Source: SIG299 sp045531955 (GTDB taxonomy: Bacteria > Bacillota > Clostridia > Lachnospirales > Lachnospiraceae). From it: 64,000 nt of DNA. Positions 54,308 through 63,245 of this stretch are shown one piece after another. Position numbers and translations under genes: made by a program. The notes below the pieces were generated by a model. The model saw only the letters and a program-made list of their open reading frames with translations, made no database searches and was not told the origin of the DNA. Each line of letters begins with the position of its first letter. The first letter of the stretch is position 1. Location: positions 124,001 through 188,000 of the forward strand of contig JAZSFC010000043.1 of the NCBI GenBank assembly GCA_045531955.1. The letters are read 5' to 3'.

Positions 54308-55759
54308 TTACCAACCGAGAACCCTGTCGTAAAGTTCTTCGTACTTTCTTGCAGAGCTTACCCAGGAGAAGTCCTTAGCCATAGCGCGGTCTACAATCTT
54401 GTTCCACTCTCTCTTCTGGTTGTAATAAACATGCTTTGCATAACGTACCATATCCAACATCTCGTGAGCGTTATAGTTACAGAAACCAAAGCCGGTTCCG
54501 GTACCTTCATACTCATTATATGGCTCTACGGTGTCTTTTAAGCCACCGGTTTCTCTTACCATAGGAATTGTACCGTATCTCATGCTCATTAACTGGCTTA
54601 AACCACAAGGCTCAAACAGGGATGGCATCAGGAACGCATCACAGGATGCATAAATACGGTGTGCTCTCTCGTTGTTGTAATAAATACTGGAAGATACTCT
54701 TCCGTGGTACTTCCATTCGTAATGACGGAACATGTTCTCGTACTTTGGATCACCGGTACCGAGGATAACAAACTGCATATCCTCTGCACAAAGTTCTTCC
54801 ATCACACATTCTACAAGGTCAAGACCCTTCTGGTCTGTCAGACGGGAAACAAGACCTACCATAAACTTCTTGCCGTCTACCTCTAAGCCAAGCTCCTTCT
54901 GTAATTCCATTTTATTTTTTGCTTTTTCCTTACGGAAGTTGCCGGCATTAAACGGATGCCAAACAGCCGGGTCTGTTTCCGGATTCCACTCGCTGTAGTC
55001 AATACCGTTTACAATACCGCATAAGCAGTTGTTACGGGCTCTCATTAAGCCGTCTAATCCTTCACCGTAGAATGGCATCTGGATTTCACCGGCATAGGTT
55101 TCACTAACTGTGGTTACATAATCGGCATATACAATACCGCCCTTTAAGTAGTTGGCATCACCATATGCTTCCAGCTTATCAGGAGTGAAGAAATAATCGG
55201 AAAGACCGGTCATATCTTTTACTGTCTGCTTATCCCAAACACCCTGGAACTTTAAATTATGGATAGTCATGATGCTCTTGATTCCGTGATAGAAAGGATC
55301 CTTTGCAAAGCTGTCGATATCCTTTAAATAAACCGGAATAAGACCTGTCTGCCAGTCGTTACAATGCACAACGTCCGGACGGAAATCCAAGGATGGCAGT
55401 GCAGATAATACCGCACGGCAGAAGAAAGCAAATTTTTCCAAGTCCTCATGAATGTTACCATATGGACGGTCACCGTTGAAGTAGTATTCGTTGTCTACTA
55501 AATAGAACGTAACACCGTTTAACTGTGTTTCTAAAATTCCGACATACTGCCGTCTCCAGCTCAAATCCATATAAAAGTGGGTTTTATATACAAAATTCTG
55601 CTTGAATTTTTCCGGAATGGCACGATAATTCGGCAGAATAACGCGCACATCATATTTTTCTTTGTCAATATACTTTGGTAACTCACCCGCAACGTCCGCC
55701 AGACCACCGGTCTTAATAAACGGAACACATTCTGAAGAAACAAATAATACCTTTTTCAT
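54308..55759 (-). CDS. glgA: Glycogen synthase (ADP-glucose type)
   Basis: 483 residues, GT5/GT-B fold. GlgA extends alpha-1,4-glucan from ADP-glucose. The substrate motif is KTGGLADVAGELP near residues 17-29, where Lys-Thr-Gly-Gly is the donor-binding loop. Others: VVHCNDWQTGLIP, GIDYSEWNPETDP, VSRLTDQKGLDL and the C-terminal MPSLFEPCGLSQL. AAGGAGG precedes the ATG. No other glg gene adjoins it, so it appears to be an isolated glycogen gene next to the mur genes. Confidence 0.95.
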   Translation of the reverse strand: MKKVLFVSSECVPFIKTGGLADVAGELPKYIDKEKYDVRVILPNYRAIPEKFKQNFVYKTHFYMDLSWRRQYVGILETQLNGVTFYLVDNEYYFNGDRPYGNIHEDLEKFAFFCRAVLSALPSLDFRPDVVHCNDWQTGLIPVYLKDIDSFAKDPFYHGIKSIMTIHNLKFQGVWDKQTVKDMTGLSDYFFTPDKLEAYGDANYLKGGIVYADYVTTVSETYAGEIQMPFYGEGLDGLMRARNNCLCGIVNGIDYSEWNPETDPAVWHPFNAGNFRKEKAKNKMELQKELGLEVDGKKFMVGLVSRLTDQKGLDLVECVMEELCAEDMQFVILGTGDPKYENMFRHYEWKYHGRVSSSIYYNNERAHRIYASCDAFLMPSLFEPCGLSQLMSMRYGTIPMVRETGGLKDTVEPYNEYEGTGTGFGFCNYNAHEMLDMVRYAKHVYYNQKREWNKIVDRAMAKDFSWVSSARKYEELYDRVLGW

Positions 55760-55844
55760 ACAGCCTCCTTCTTATGTAGATCAGAACAATTTCTTGATCA
55801 GTATCTCTAATTATTCTACCACATTTTTTTCTCTTTGAAAAGAG

Positions 55845-56639
55845 TTATATAGGCATTTTATACTCCAATCTGATTTTATCTGCAATCAGGGCAACAAATT
55901 CGGAGTTGGTAGGTTTTCCCTTTCCTCCATGGATTGTATATCCGAACAATGCATCAATTGTATCCATCTTACCTCTGCTCCATGCAACTTCAATTGCATG
56001 ACGTATCGCACGTTCCACGCGGCTCGGTGTTGTTTTGTGACGTTTTGCGATAGTCGGATACAGCTGCTTTGTAATAGAATTTAACATTTCCGTATCATTT
56101 ACCGACATCATAATGGCATCCCTTAAATAATGATATCCTTTAATGTGGGCCGGAACACCGATTTCGTGAATTACGTTGGTCACATCCGATTCCAAATTAC
56201 GCTCTAAAAATGCATTACTGCCCTTCGCAGCACCAGCTCCATCTGCCCGTCTGTGACTGCTAACACCACGTAACTGTTTAATTCTGGAAATCACAAGTTC
56301 ATAATCAAATGGCTTTAACATGTAATAGCTTGCACCAAGTTCAAAAGCACTTTCTGTTACCACTTCCTGACCGATACCGGTAATTACAATAAAGGACGGA
56401 ACCTTTTTCAATGTAATGTCCTTCTTTACATGTTCCATAACTCCAAGACCGTCCAGTTTTGGCATAATTAAATCCAAAAGTACCACATCCGGCTCCTTTG
56501 TTCTGATTTGCTCCAACGCATCCATACCATCTTCTGCTTTTCCGATTACTTCTATTTCTTTATCCTTTTTGATTGCTTCTTCCAGTAGTCCTGCGGATCT
56601 AAGATTATCATCTGCAATTAAAACCTTAATTTTTCCCAT
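55845..56639 (-). CDS. spo0A: Sporulation response regulator Spo0A
   Basis: About 264 residues. Spo0A is the master regulator of sporulation entry. The receiver domain has IADDN, the phospho-acceptor Asp in VLLDLIMPKLDG (about residue 55) and a conserved Lys in YMLKPFDYE. The C-terminal sigma-like DNA-binding domain carries TPSRVERAIRHAIEVAW and the adjacent RGKMDTIDALFGYT. The frame opens at 56684; the ATG at 56639 has AAAGGAAG about eight bases upstream and gives MGKIKVLIADDN. A sigma-A promoter is visible upstream. spoIVB, its usual neighbour, is not adjacent. Confidence 0.97.
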   Translation of the reverse strand: MGKIKVLIADDNLRSAGLLEEAIKKDKEIEVIGKAEDGMDALEQIRTKEPDVVLLDLIMPKLDGLGVMEHVKKDITLKKVPSFIVITGIGQEVVTESAFELGASYYMLKPFDYELVISRIKQLRGVSSHRRADGAGAAKGSNAFLERNLESDVTNVIHEIGVPAHIKGYHYLRDAIMMSVNDTEMLNSITKQLYPTIAKRHKTTPSRVERAIRHAIEVAWSRGKMDTIDALFGYTIHGGKGKPTNSEFVALIADKIRLEYKMPI

Positions 56640-56689
56640 TTTCTTCTTCCTTTCGATTTTACATTTCATGGAAATTCTTTCCAAATATT

Positions 56690-56717
56690 ATTATATCCAA
56701 TTTTTGCCAAATTTCAA
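56690..56717 (-). promoter_or_regulatory. Sigma-A-type promoter for spo0A
   Basis: On the minus strand TTGAAA (56712-56717) and a perfect TATAAT (56690-56695) are 16 bases apart, giving a leader of about 45 bases to the spo0A ATG. I did not see a clear sigma-H promoter or 0A box beside it. Confidence 0.6.
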
Positions 56718-56764
56718 TAGGAAAATTGTAAAAAATTTGCAATTTTCTTGTTTTTCTCAAAGAA

Positions 56765-56808
56765 ACCTAAAAAAAGAGAGTGCAAATGATGTCATCTGCG
56801 CTCTCTTT
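56765..56808 (-). terminator. Intrinsic terminator after the radical SAM gene
   Basis: AAAGAGAGTGCA pairs with TGCGCTCTCTTT (one G-U; 56773-56808), with further pairing inside, and is followed by TTTTTTT on the minus strand. It separates the radical SAM gene from spo0A. Confidence 0.8.
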
Positions 56809-56833
56809 CTATCTTTTTTCAAATCATCCCGCT

Positions 56834-57661
56834 CTAAAATCTTCTCGCATAACCACATTTTCTGCATAATTCTTCCGTTGCATTTCTGCACTGAAAACCG
56901 CTTCTCATGGAATTTGCCCGTTCGGAAGAAAGAATTTCTTCCACCGTTTGCTCAAAAATATTTCCAAGTGCAATTTCACCTTCACGGTCCAAACAGCAAG
57001 GAATCACGGTTCCGTCACAAAGCACGGCAAAATGATCTTTCAGACCATAGCAGTAAACATCACTGCCTCTATCTTCCTTTTCCATATCCGGCCATTCAAA
57101 CCGCTCTCCGTATTCCAAATGAAGTTTGTTCCGTATTCTGGCACCTTTACTGCCTTCCTTCCATTCTTCACCGGAAAAATATGACTGCAACCTATACAGT
57201 GTATTAATATTTCTTCCTTCGTCATACCCCTTGTTCCACAGCCGTAGAACAGTTAAAATCCCGGATTTACTGGCAGCATCTGCAAATTGCATGCAATCCG
57301 AGATATATTCTTCATAGGCTTCATTGCTTCCTTCTTCAAAGCTGTGAATCGAAATATTAATTTTGTATACACCACTTTGCAAAAGTTCTTCTTTGCGTTT
57401 TTTTAACAGTGTACCATTCGTTGTTATACTAACCAAAAAGCCCTGTTCTGTCGCATATCGAATAAAATCCGGTAATAACGGATGGGTCAAAGGTTCTCCC
57501 ATAACATGCAGGTACAAATATTTTGTTACACCTTTCAACCGTTCCGCGATTATTTTAAATTCTTCCATGGATAACCGTTTTAAAGGTCTCTTTGTCCCCG
57601 GACAAAACGTACAGTTTCTGTTACAAATCGTGGTAATTTCCACATATACTCTGGAATACAT
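56834..57661 (-). CDS. Radical SAM/SPASM domain protein
   Basis: 275 residues. The radical SAM cluster motif is CNRNCTFC (CxxxCxxC) at residues 13-20, followed by the SAM-contact region HVMGEPLTHPLLPDFI. The C-terminal part has a SPASM-like cysteine set: VYCYGLKDHFAVLCDGTVIPCC and then CRNATEELCRKC. Such proteins modify peptides or proteins or act as anaerobic maturases. No precursor peptide or partner gene adjoins; it lies between ung and spo0A. Start context AGAGAG is weak. Substrate unknown. Confidence 0.85.
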   Translation of the reverse strand: MYSRVYVEITTICNRNCTFCPGTKRPLKRLSMEEFKIIAERLKGVTKYLYLHVMGEPLTHPLLPDFIRYATEQGFLVSITTNGTLLKKRKEELLQSGVYKINISIHSFEEGSNEAYEEYISDCMQFADAASKSGILTVLRLWNKGYDEGRNINTLYRLQSYFSGEEWKEGSKGARIRNKLHLEYGERFEWPDMEKEDRGSDVYCYGLKDHFAVLCDGTVIPCCLDREGEIALGNIFEQTVEEILSSERANSMRSGFQCRNATEELCRKCGYARRF

Positions 57662-57675
57662 TTTTCTCTCTTTTC

Positions 57676-58350
57676 TTATAGATTCTCGATTTGCCAGTCA
57701 ATTGGCGCAAGACCGTTTGCTGTCAGGAAATCATTTGCTTTACTAAAATGTTTACATCCGAAAAATCCGCGGTATGCAGATAAAGGACTCGGATGCGGTG
57801 CTTCCAAAATCAAGTGCTTCGGATTGGTTAACATGTTCTTTTTCAACTGTGCAGGTCTTCCCCAAAGCAGAAAAACTACAGGTTCATCTTTTTCATTTAC
57901 CGCGCGGATGACTGCGTCCGTAAATTGTTCCCAGCCTTTTCCCTGATGAGAGTTTGCCTGATGGGCACGCACCGTAAGCACCGTGTTCAGCAACAACACC
58001 CCTTGTTCTGCCCATTTTACCAGGTAGCCGTTGTTTGGTATATCACATCCCAAATCATCCTGAAGTTCTTTATAAATATTAACAAGTGACGGAGGAATTT
58101 CTGTACCCGGTTGCACGGAAAAACAAAGTCCGTGAGCCTGACCTACATTATGGTACGGATCCTGACCCAGAATCACTACCTTAACTTTGGATAATGGTGT
58201 GAAATGGAACGCATTAAAAATATCTTCTGAAGGCGGATACACCACATGGGTACTATATTCCTGTTTCACAAAACCATACAATTCTTTATAATAATTTTTA
58301 CTGAACTCCGGACGGATTGCTTCCATCCAGTCATTGTTAATCATACCCAC
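57676..58350 (-). CDS. ung: Uracil-DNA glycosylase, family 1
   Basis: 224 residues. Ung removes uracil from DNA to start base excision repair. The water-activating loop is LGQDPYHNVGQAHGLCFSV and the second motif is HPSPLSAYRG; VFLLWG lies between. The start is a GTG at 58350 with AGGAGG about nine bases upstream; an ATG two codons later is the alternative. It follows hisF after a terminator. Confidence 0.97.
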   Translation of the reverse strand: MGMINNDWMEAIRPEFSKNYYKELYGFVKQEYSTHVVYPPSEDIFNAFHFTPLSKVKVVILGQDPYHNVGQAHGLCFSVQPGTEIPPSLVNIYKELQDDLGCDIPNNGYLVKWAEQGVLLLNTVLTVRAHQANSHQGKGWEQFTDAVIRAVNEKDEPVVFLLWGRPAQLKKNMLTNPKHLILEAPHPSPLSAYRGFFGCKHFSKANDFLTANGLAPIDWQIENL

Positions 58351-58374
58351 GGTAAATTTCCTCCTTACTGTATA

Positions 58375-58401
58375 AAAAATGCCCGTAACCCGGGCATTTT
58401 T
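58375..58401 (-). terminator. Intrinsic terminator after hisF
   Basis: AAAAATGCCCG pairs perfectly over 11 bases with CGGGCATTTTT around a five-base loop. Transcribed from the minus strand the stem ends in TTTTTT. It closes the hisH-hisF transcript. Confidence 0.85.
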
Positions 58402-58410
58402 ATTTATCTT

Positions 58411-59172
58411 TTACAAACGTACACTTACGCCTTCATTTCTTAAATATTGTTTTACTTCATTAATTTCTAATTCTTTATAGTGGAACAAGGATGCAGCCAA
58501 AGCAGCATCTGCACGGCCGACGGTTAAAGCATCTTTAAAGTGTTCTAAATTGCCTGCACCTCCGGAAGCAATGACCGGAATTTTTACCAGCTCAGATATG
58601 CGACTGGTAAGCTCTAAATCGTAACCGTCTTTGGTGCCGTCTTTATCCATACTGGTAACCAAGAGTTCACCCGCTCCAAGCTTATAAGCCTTTTCTGCCC
58701 ATTCCAGAGCATCAATGCCCATATCCACTCTTCCGCCGTTTTTATAAATATTCCATCCGGAACCGTCCGGACGGCGCTTTGCATCAATGGCAACAACTAC
58801 ACACTGACTACCGAATTTATCTGCTGCACGGCTGATTAATTCAGGATTTAAAATAGCCGCCGTGTTTACTGCCACCTTATCGGCACCCTCACGTAAAATA
58901 TCCCTGAAATCCTCTACCGTGCGGATACCTCCGCCGACAGTAAACGGAATAAATACGCGTTCCGCCACCTTACGGACCAGTTCTGTTTTTATTGCACGTG
59001 CATCAGAAGATGCGGTAATATCTAAAAAAACCAATTCATCCGCACCTGCCTTATCGTAAGCAGCTCCGATTTCCACCGGGTCCCCGGCATCCTTTAAATT
59101 CACGAAATTGACGCCCTTTACAACTCTTCCGTTATGAACGTCAAGACACGGAATAATTCTCTTAGTAAACAT
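58411..59172 (-). CDS. hisF: Imidazole glycerol phosphate synthase cyclase subunit HisF
   Basis: 253 residues, TIM barrel. HisF uses ammonia from HisH to form imidazole glycerol phosphate and AICAR in histidine synthesis. Motifs: IIPCLDVHNGRVVKGVNF, the catalytic Asp in LDITAS, PFTVGGGIRTVEDF, LVTSMDKDGTKDGYD and IASGGAGN. GGAGG precedes the ATG. It follows hisH by 23 bases. Confidence 0.97.
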   Translation of the reverse strand: MFTKRIIPCLDVHNGRVVKGVNFVNLKDAGDPVEIGAAYDKAGADELVFLDITASSDARAIKTELVRKVAERVFIPFTVGGGIRTVEDFRDILREGADKVAVNTAAILNPELISRAADKFGSQCVVVAIDAKRRPDGSGWNIYKNGGRVDMGIDALEWAEKAYKLGAGELLVTSMDKDGTKDGYDLELTSRISELVKIPVIASGGAGNLEHFKDALTVGRADAALAASLFHYKELEINEVKQYLRNEGVSVRL

Positions 59173-59195
59173 TGTTATCCTCCATTACTATATAT

Positions 59196-59798
59196 TTACA
59201 TAGTAGCAAAATTCTTTAATAATTTAAGTCCGATTTCTCCGCTCTTTTCCGGATGGAACTGACAGGCAAATACATGCTCTTTTTCCACAGCAGCATGAAT
59301 ATCCACCACATAATCGGTCTGCGCTGCCACAATCGGCTCTTCTGCCTTTAAATAATAGGAATGGACAAAATAAACATATGCATCTTCCGGAATTCCGGCA
59401 AATAATTTGGACTCCGGATTGATTTTCAAGGAATTCCAACCGATATGAGGAACCTTATAGCCCTCTTTATCAGGAATTCTGATAATCTTACCTTTCAAAA
59501 CAGAAAGACCGTCTACTCCGGGAGACTCCTCACTGGCTTCAAATAAAAGCTGCAGTCCCAGGCAAATCCCGAGTAACGGTATCTTTCTTCTGACGGCCTC
59601 TCTGATTACCTCAGAAAGGCCGCGTGTATTTAATTTTTCCATAGCGTCGCCAAAGGCACCCACACCCGGCAGAATGATTTTATCCGCCGCCAGGATTTCC
59701 TCCGCATCGGAGGTTATCTTAGCTTCTTCTCCAAGAAAAAGCAATGCCTTCTCCACACTTTTTAAATTACCTGCATCATAATCAATTATTGCTATCAT
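59196..59798 (-). CDS. hisH: Imidazole glycerol phosphate synthase glutamine amidotransferase HisH
   Basis: 200 residues. HisH hydrolyses glutamine to supply ammonia to HisF. The nucleophile Cys is in LGICLGLQLLFE, and the His/Glu pair in CQFHPEKSG; the start is IAIIDYDAGNLKSV. It overlaps the upstream zinc-ribbon gene by 17 bases and has only a weak ribosome site, so its translation is probably coupled. The other his genes are not in this window. Confidence 0.97.
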   Translation of the reverse strand: MIAIIDYDAGNLKSVEKALLFLGEEAKITSDAEEILAADKIILPGVGAFGDAMEKLNTRGLSEVIREAVRRKIPLLGICLGLQLLFEASEESPGVDGLSVLKGKIIRIPDKEGYKVPHIGWNSLKINPESKLFAGIPEDAYVYFVHSYYLKAEEPIVAAQTDYVVDIHAAVEKEHVFACQFHPEKSGEIGLKLLKNFATM

Positions 59799-61353
59799 CG
59801 TTCAGTCCGCTTTCTAATACAATTTTATATAATTCCAGATTATACTCTCTGGCGGCATCCTCGTCAATATCAGAATGCATTCCGCCTGCACCTGCCTTTG
59901 CAAGCATGCTGCGAAGTACCTCTGCTTCATCCTCGGAAACATTAAATTTTTCTTTTAGCGTCTTCAAAATATGAGTTCTGACAAAGTCAAGATCCTTGTC
60001 AATACCAAGTGCAATTACGTCAGTAGTACCATAATATGTACCATAGCGGTAAAGACCGAGTAATAAGGAATGCAACGCAGCTTCGTAATCGCCCAAACGC
60101 ATGTAGCTGTTGTAAGAATTTACTTCTTTATTTACAAACATGACAGTCATGATTTTATCGTTGAGCACCTGGTCTTCTTCCTTAATATCTAGTCCGTAAA
60201 TATCATTGTATGCATCCGTATAATATTTTACATTGTTATTTAAAGCCTTATTAAAATTCTTTTCTGCACTTTGGATACTGATTGCATATCCAAAAATTTC
60301 ACTTCCGGACAGCAACACAATTGCACATACCGCAAAAAACAGAAAAACTATGGTTGCGCCAAGACGATTAATTCTGGTTTCTTTCATTTCTTCCAGAATC
60401 AGCTTTGCCTCTTCCATCTTTTTGGCTTTCTTTTCTTCTTTTGCCAAAGCTTTCTGACGGGCTTTTTCCTCTTTTGCACGCTGAGCAAGCTGCTTTTTTT
60501 CTTCTGCCGCTAACTTCTTTTCTTCGTCCTTAGCTTTCTTCTCTTCTGTCTCTTTTTGCTTTTTTGCCGCAATTTGTTCCGGCGTTGGTTCCGGTTTAAT
60601 CTTAGACGGATCTACCGGCACATTACCAAAAACAGTTTGGAAGAAAGATTTTTTCTCTTTTTTCTGCTTTTTCTTCTTTTCTTTTTGCTTACCTGCAGAT
60701 GGCTCCTCTGCTTCTTTGGATGATGCCAACAAAGCTTCCAAGCCCTGGTCTGCCGCTTCCGGCTCCGGCATCATTGCCGCAGGTTCCGCATCCAAATCCT
60801 GGAACAAATCATCCAGCGCAAAAAAATCTGCTTCCTCTGCAACCGGTAAGTCCAGTCCGGAGACATCTTCCTCCATACCTGTTTCTGTAGAGATTTCTTC
60901 CACTTCTGCCGTTTCATTTCCAAACAAACCTAACAATTCTGCTAAATCATCCGGCTCATCATTGGTATTCTGCGCTGTTTTCTCCGCCATTACCGGCTCA
61001 GCCTCCGCAAAAAAATCAAAAATATCCGGCTCTTCTGATTGTTCATCCGAATTTGAAAACATTTCAGTCGAAGCATATTCTTCTGCCATCGGAAAAACAG
61101 CCGACTCCTTGGCAACATCATGAAATGCCGGAATTTCCGAACGGCTTACTCCTGCACTCTGTTCAAATTCCCTGGATAAAAGACTATCCATATCAAACTC
61201 TTCCGGTGCATCAAAGATATTATAAGCTTCGTCTTCCAGTTCCTCTACCGGACTGAAAAAATCACCCAGACTTTCATCTATACTTTGTCCGCAATTCGGA
61301 CAGTACTCTAATCCATCTTCAATTTCTGTCCCGCAATGCTTACAAACTGCCAT
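59782..61353 (-). CDS. Zinc-ribbon membrane protein with charged coiled-coil region
   Basis: 523 residues. A zinc ribbon opens the protein (CKHCG then CPNCG; Cys4, Cys7, Cys18, Cys21). An acidic, Ala/Glu/Phe-rich segment follows to about residue 215, then a Lys/Glu/Ala-rich helical stretch (about 220-335, many KK and EEKK runs). A transmembrane helix (about 340-360, TIVFLFFAVCAIVLLSGSE) precedes a C-terminal extracytoplasmic domain of about 160 residues (YTDAYNDIYGLDIKEEDQV; DLDFVRTHILKTLKEKFNV). The family is unknown to me. It overlaps hisH by 17 bases but has no evident link to histidine synthesis. Confidence 0.8.
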   Translation of the reverse strand: MAVCKHCGTEIEDGLEYCPNCGQSIDESLGDFFSPVEELEDEAYNIFDAPEEFDMDSLLSREFEQSAGVSRSEIPAFHDVAKESAVFPMAEEYASTEMFSNSDEQSEEPDIFDFFAEAEPVMAEKTAQNTNDEPDDLAELLGLFGNETAEVEEISTETGMEEDVSGLDLPVAEEADFFALDDLFQDLDAEPAAMMPEPEAADQGLEALLASSKEAEEPSAGKQKEKKKKQKKEKKSFFQTVFGNVPVDPSKIKPEPTPEQIAAKKQKETEEKKAKDEEKKLAAEEKKQLAQRAKEEKARQKALAKEEKKAKKMEEAKLILEEMKETRINRLGATIVFLFFAVCAIVLLSGSEIFGYAISIQSAEKNFNKALNNNVKYYTDAYNDIYGLDIKEEDQVLNDKIMTVMFVNKEVNSYNSYMRLGDYEAALHSLLLGLYRYGTYYGTTDVIALGIDKDLDFVRTHILKTLKEKFNVSEDEAEVLRSMLAKAGAGGMHSDIDEDAAREYNLELYKIVLESGLNDDSNN

Positions 61354-61389
61354 TCTTTGCTCCTCATTCCTGCAAACTTAAGTACAATG

Positions 61390-62292
61390 CTATTTTAAAA
61401 TTAAGCGGTCAATTTCGCCTACAAGTGTACCGATTTCCGGCTTGGTAATCTGGGCATCCGCACCAAGGCTCTTACCTTTTCTCATCATATCCTCAGAAAT
61501 CATGGACGAGAAAATGATAACAGGAAGGAACGATGTCTTTCCGTTGTTTTTAATCAGCTTGGTTAAATGATGACCATCCATCCTTGGCATTTCAATATCG
61601 GTAATTACCAGTTTAACTTTATCAGCCAGTGTTCCGTCCTGTGCGAATTGTTCAATTTTCTCCCAGGCTTCCTGACCATCCATATTAACGATTAAATTAC
61701 TGTATCCCGCTCTCTTTAAGCAGTCCTGGATTAAATGAGATAACAACGGAGAGTCTTCTGCAATTAAGATCGGCAAATTGCTTCTTTCTCTTGCACCTAA
61801 TGCTTCCACATCTTCTACCTTCAACGTAGTTGCCGGACTGATATCGGCAATAATTTTTTCAAAGTCGAGCATAATAATTAATCGACCATTAATTTTAACA
61901 ATACCGGTGGCAACGCCATTTCCCTGAGTGCTTAAGGTAGCATCCGGCTTTAAAATATCTGCCCAGGAAACACGCTCAATACCAACTACGGAGTGCACAT
62001 GGAATGCTGCATTGGTATGATTAAAATATGTTACTATGTAAAGGTCGGTTGCCTCGTTATCGGAACCGGGCATATTTAATACTTTGGATAAATTAATGCT
62101 TGTAATGATTTCATCACGCGGCATAAAAATACCCTCGATAGCCGGATCTGCATTTGGCACCGGAACAGCTTTGGAATATGGCAGAATCTCACGGATTTTT
62201 GCTACGTTAATACCGTATCTGTTATTGCCAATCATAAACTCAAGAATTTCTAACTCATTTGTTCCGCTTTCTAATAAAATGTTTGTATCCAT
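61390..62292 (-). CDS. cheV: CheV-type chemotaxis protein (CheW plus receiver)
   Basis: 300 residues. The N-terminal CheW domain (LEFMIGNNRYGINVAKIREIL to LIIMLDFEKII) couples receptors to CheA. A C-terminal receiver domain has the acidic pair AEDSP, phospho-acceptor Asp in VITDIEMPRMDG and conserved Lys in ITKPEIG. This CheW-REC layout is CheV, used in adaptation. AGGGG lies close before the ATG, and a good promoter lies upstream. No flagellar genes adjoin. Confidence 0.92.
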   Translation of the reverse strand: MDTNILLESGTNELEILEFMIGNNRYGINVAKIREILPYSKAVPVPNADPAIEGIFMPRDEIITSINLSKVLNMPGSDNEATDLYIVTYFNHTNAAFHVHSVVGIERVSWADILKPDATLSTQGNGVATGIVKINGRLIIMLDFEKIIADISPATTLKVEDVEALGARERSNLPILIAEDSPLLSHLIQDCLKRAGYSNLIVNMDGQEAWEKIEQFAQDGTLADKVKLVITDIEMPRMDGHHLTKLIKNNGKTSFLPVIIFSSMISEDMMRKGKSLGADAQITKPEIGTLVGEIDRLILK

Positions 62293-62327
62293 AGTATACC
62301 CCTCCGTTTTTTCATACGCTTTATCTT

Positions 62328-62356
62328 ATTATAGTATAAATTTTCTGAGAATTCAA
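62328..62356 (-). promoter_or_regulatory. Sigma-A-type promoter for cheV
   Basis: On the minus strand TTGAAT (62351-62356) and a perfect TATAAT (62328-62333) are 17 bases apart, 36 bases before the cheV ATG. A sigma-D-like flagellar promoter is not obvious here, so cheV may be constitutive. Confidence 0.6.
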
Positions 62357-62359
62357 ATT

Positions 62360-63130
62360 TTATTTATTCTTAGGATTCAGCTTAGCAAAAACCACATCCC
62401 CCGATGCATTTTCAATAATCAGATGCATGGTATTAATTTCTTCATCCGCGATTTCAAATACCAGAACCGCCTCAGCCGTGCCTGATGCCGGAACAGGAAT
62501 TTCCATGTACTGCATGTCATTTTCCAGCATAGAAAGCGATACCCTCGAAACAGTACTTAAATTCACGTCAACCGAATACTCTAACCCTTTTTCCGAAGCA
62601 TCAAATACAAGATTCTCTGATGTGTTATTGTGCAGGAGGAACTTAACCACTGCGTACTGTCTGCCTTCTTTGGCCACCAGACTGAAATATTCCGTACTTT
62701 GTACCGACGTCATTAATTCAACATTTTCACAAGTTACCGTAATGTTTTCCACACCAATTATCTCGGTAATCTGTCTGCTTGTCTCAACTTCATTAAACAT
62801 TGGAACCGGTGTCGGTGTTGCGGTAGGTGCTGCAGTTGCCGACGGTATTACTGTGCCGTTGTTTATATCGGCAGATGTTCCTGCCGGCAGAGTCGGTGTC
62901 GGCGTTGCCTTTACCATAGGCTCCGGCGTCGGTGTCGGCGTCAGCCGTACTTCTCTTTCTTCCGTATAGTACAACGGTGTATCATAATTCTTATCATATT
63001 TTAGCAGCAGGGATGCTGCATATTCCGCAACAATATCCATTTCCTCATCCGTTAACGGTGTTGCCTTTAAGCATCCGCAAAGCATACAAAGCATTACCGA
63101 AAAACACGCAATTATTACTTTCTTTTTCAC
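62360..63130 (-). CDS. Lipoprotein with Thr/Pro linker and C-terminal beta domain
   Basis: 256 residues. The signal sequence ends with CMLCGCLKA, a lipobox of the same LCGC form as the lipoprotein at 891-1856. A short helical part is followed by a Thr/Pro/Ala linker (about 65-112) and a beta-rich domain (VTCENVELM; YAVVKFLLHNN; IPVPASGTAEAVLVFEI) resembling DUF4352-type or telokin-like extracytoplasmic domains. The start is a GTG with AGGAGG eight bases upstream. It follows the sensor kinase gene. Function unknown. Confidence 0.75.
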   Translation of the reverse strand: MKKKVIIACFSVMLCMLCGCLKATPLTDEEMDIVAEYAASLLLKYDKNYDTPLYYTEEREVRLTPTPTPEPMVKATPTPTLPAGTSADINNGTVIPSATAAPTATPTPVPMFNEVETSRQITEIIGVENITVTCENVELMTSVQSTEYFSLVAKEGRQYAVVKFLLHNNTSENLVFDASEKGLEYSVDVNLSTVSRVSLSMLENDMQYMEIPVPASGTAEAVLVFEIADEEINTMHLIIENASGDVVFAKLNPKNK

Positions 63131-63189
63131 AAGAATTTCCTCCTGTTACTTTTTAATGGTATACGCAAAAAGGCATACCCCTCCCTTTC

Positions 63190-63218
63190 ATTGTACCACT
63201 TTTCTATTATATCGGCAA
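63190..63218 (-). promoter_or_regulatory. Possible sigma-A promoter for the 62360-63130 lipoprotein gene
   Basis: On the minus strand TTGCCG (63213-63218) and TACAAT (63190-63195) are 17 bases apart. A TATAAT also occurs in the spacer but has no matching -35, so the exact promoter is uncertain. Confidence 0.4.
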
Positions 63219-63245
63219 TATTTATGAAAAAGTTTATCTTATTTT

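Noticed and set aside
56416..57207. Plus-strand open frame of 263 codons over spo0A and the radical SAM gene
   Set aside because: It lies antisense to two well-supported genes, crosses a terminator and has no ribosome site or recognisable domain.
63158..63179. Terminator after the sensor kinase gene
   Set aside because: GGTAT-type arms pair imperfectly and no U-tract follows on the minus strand.
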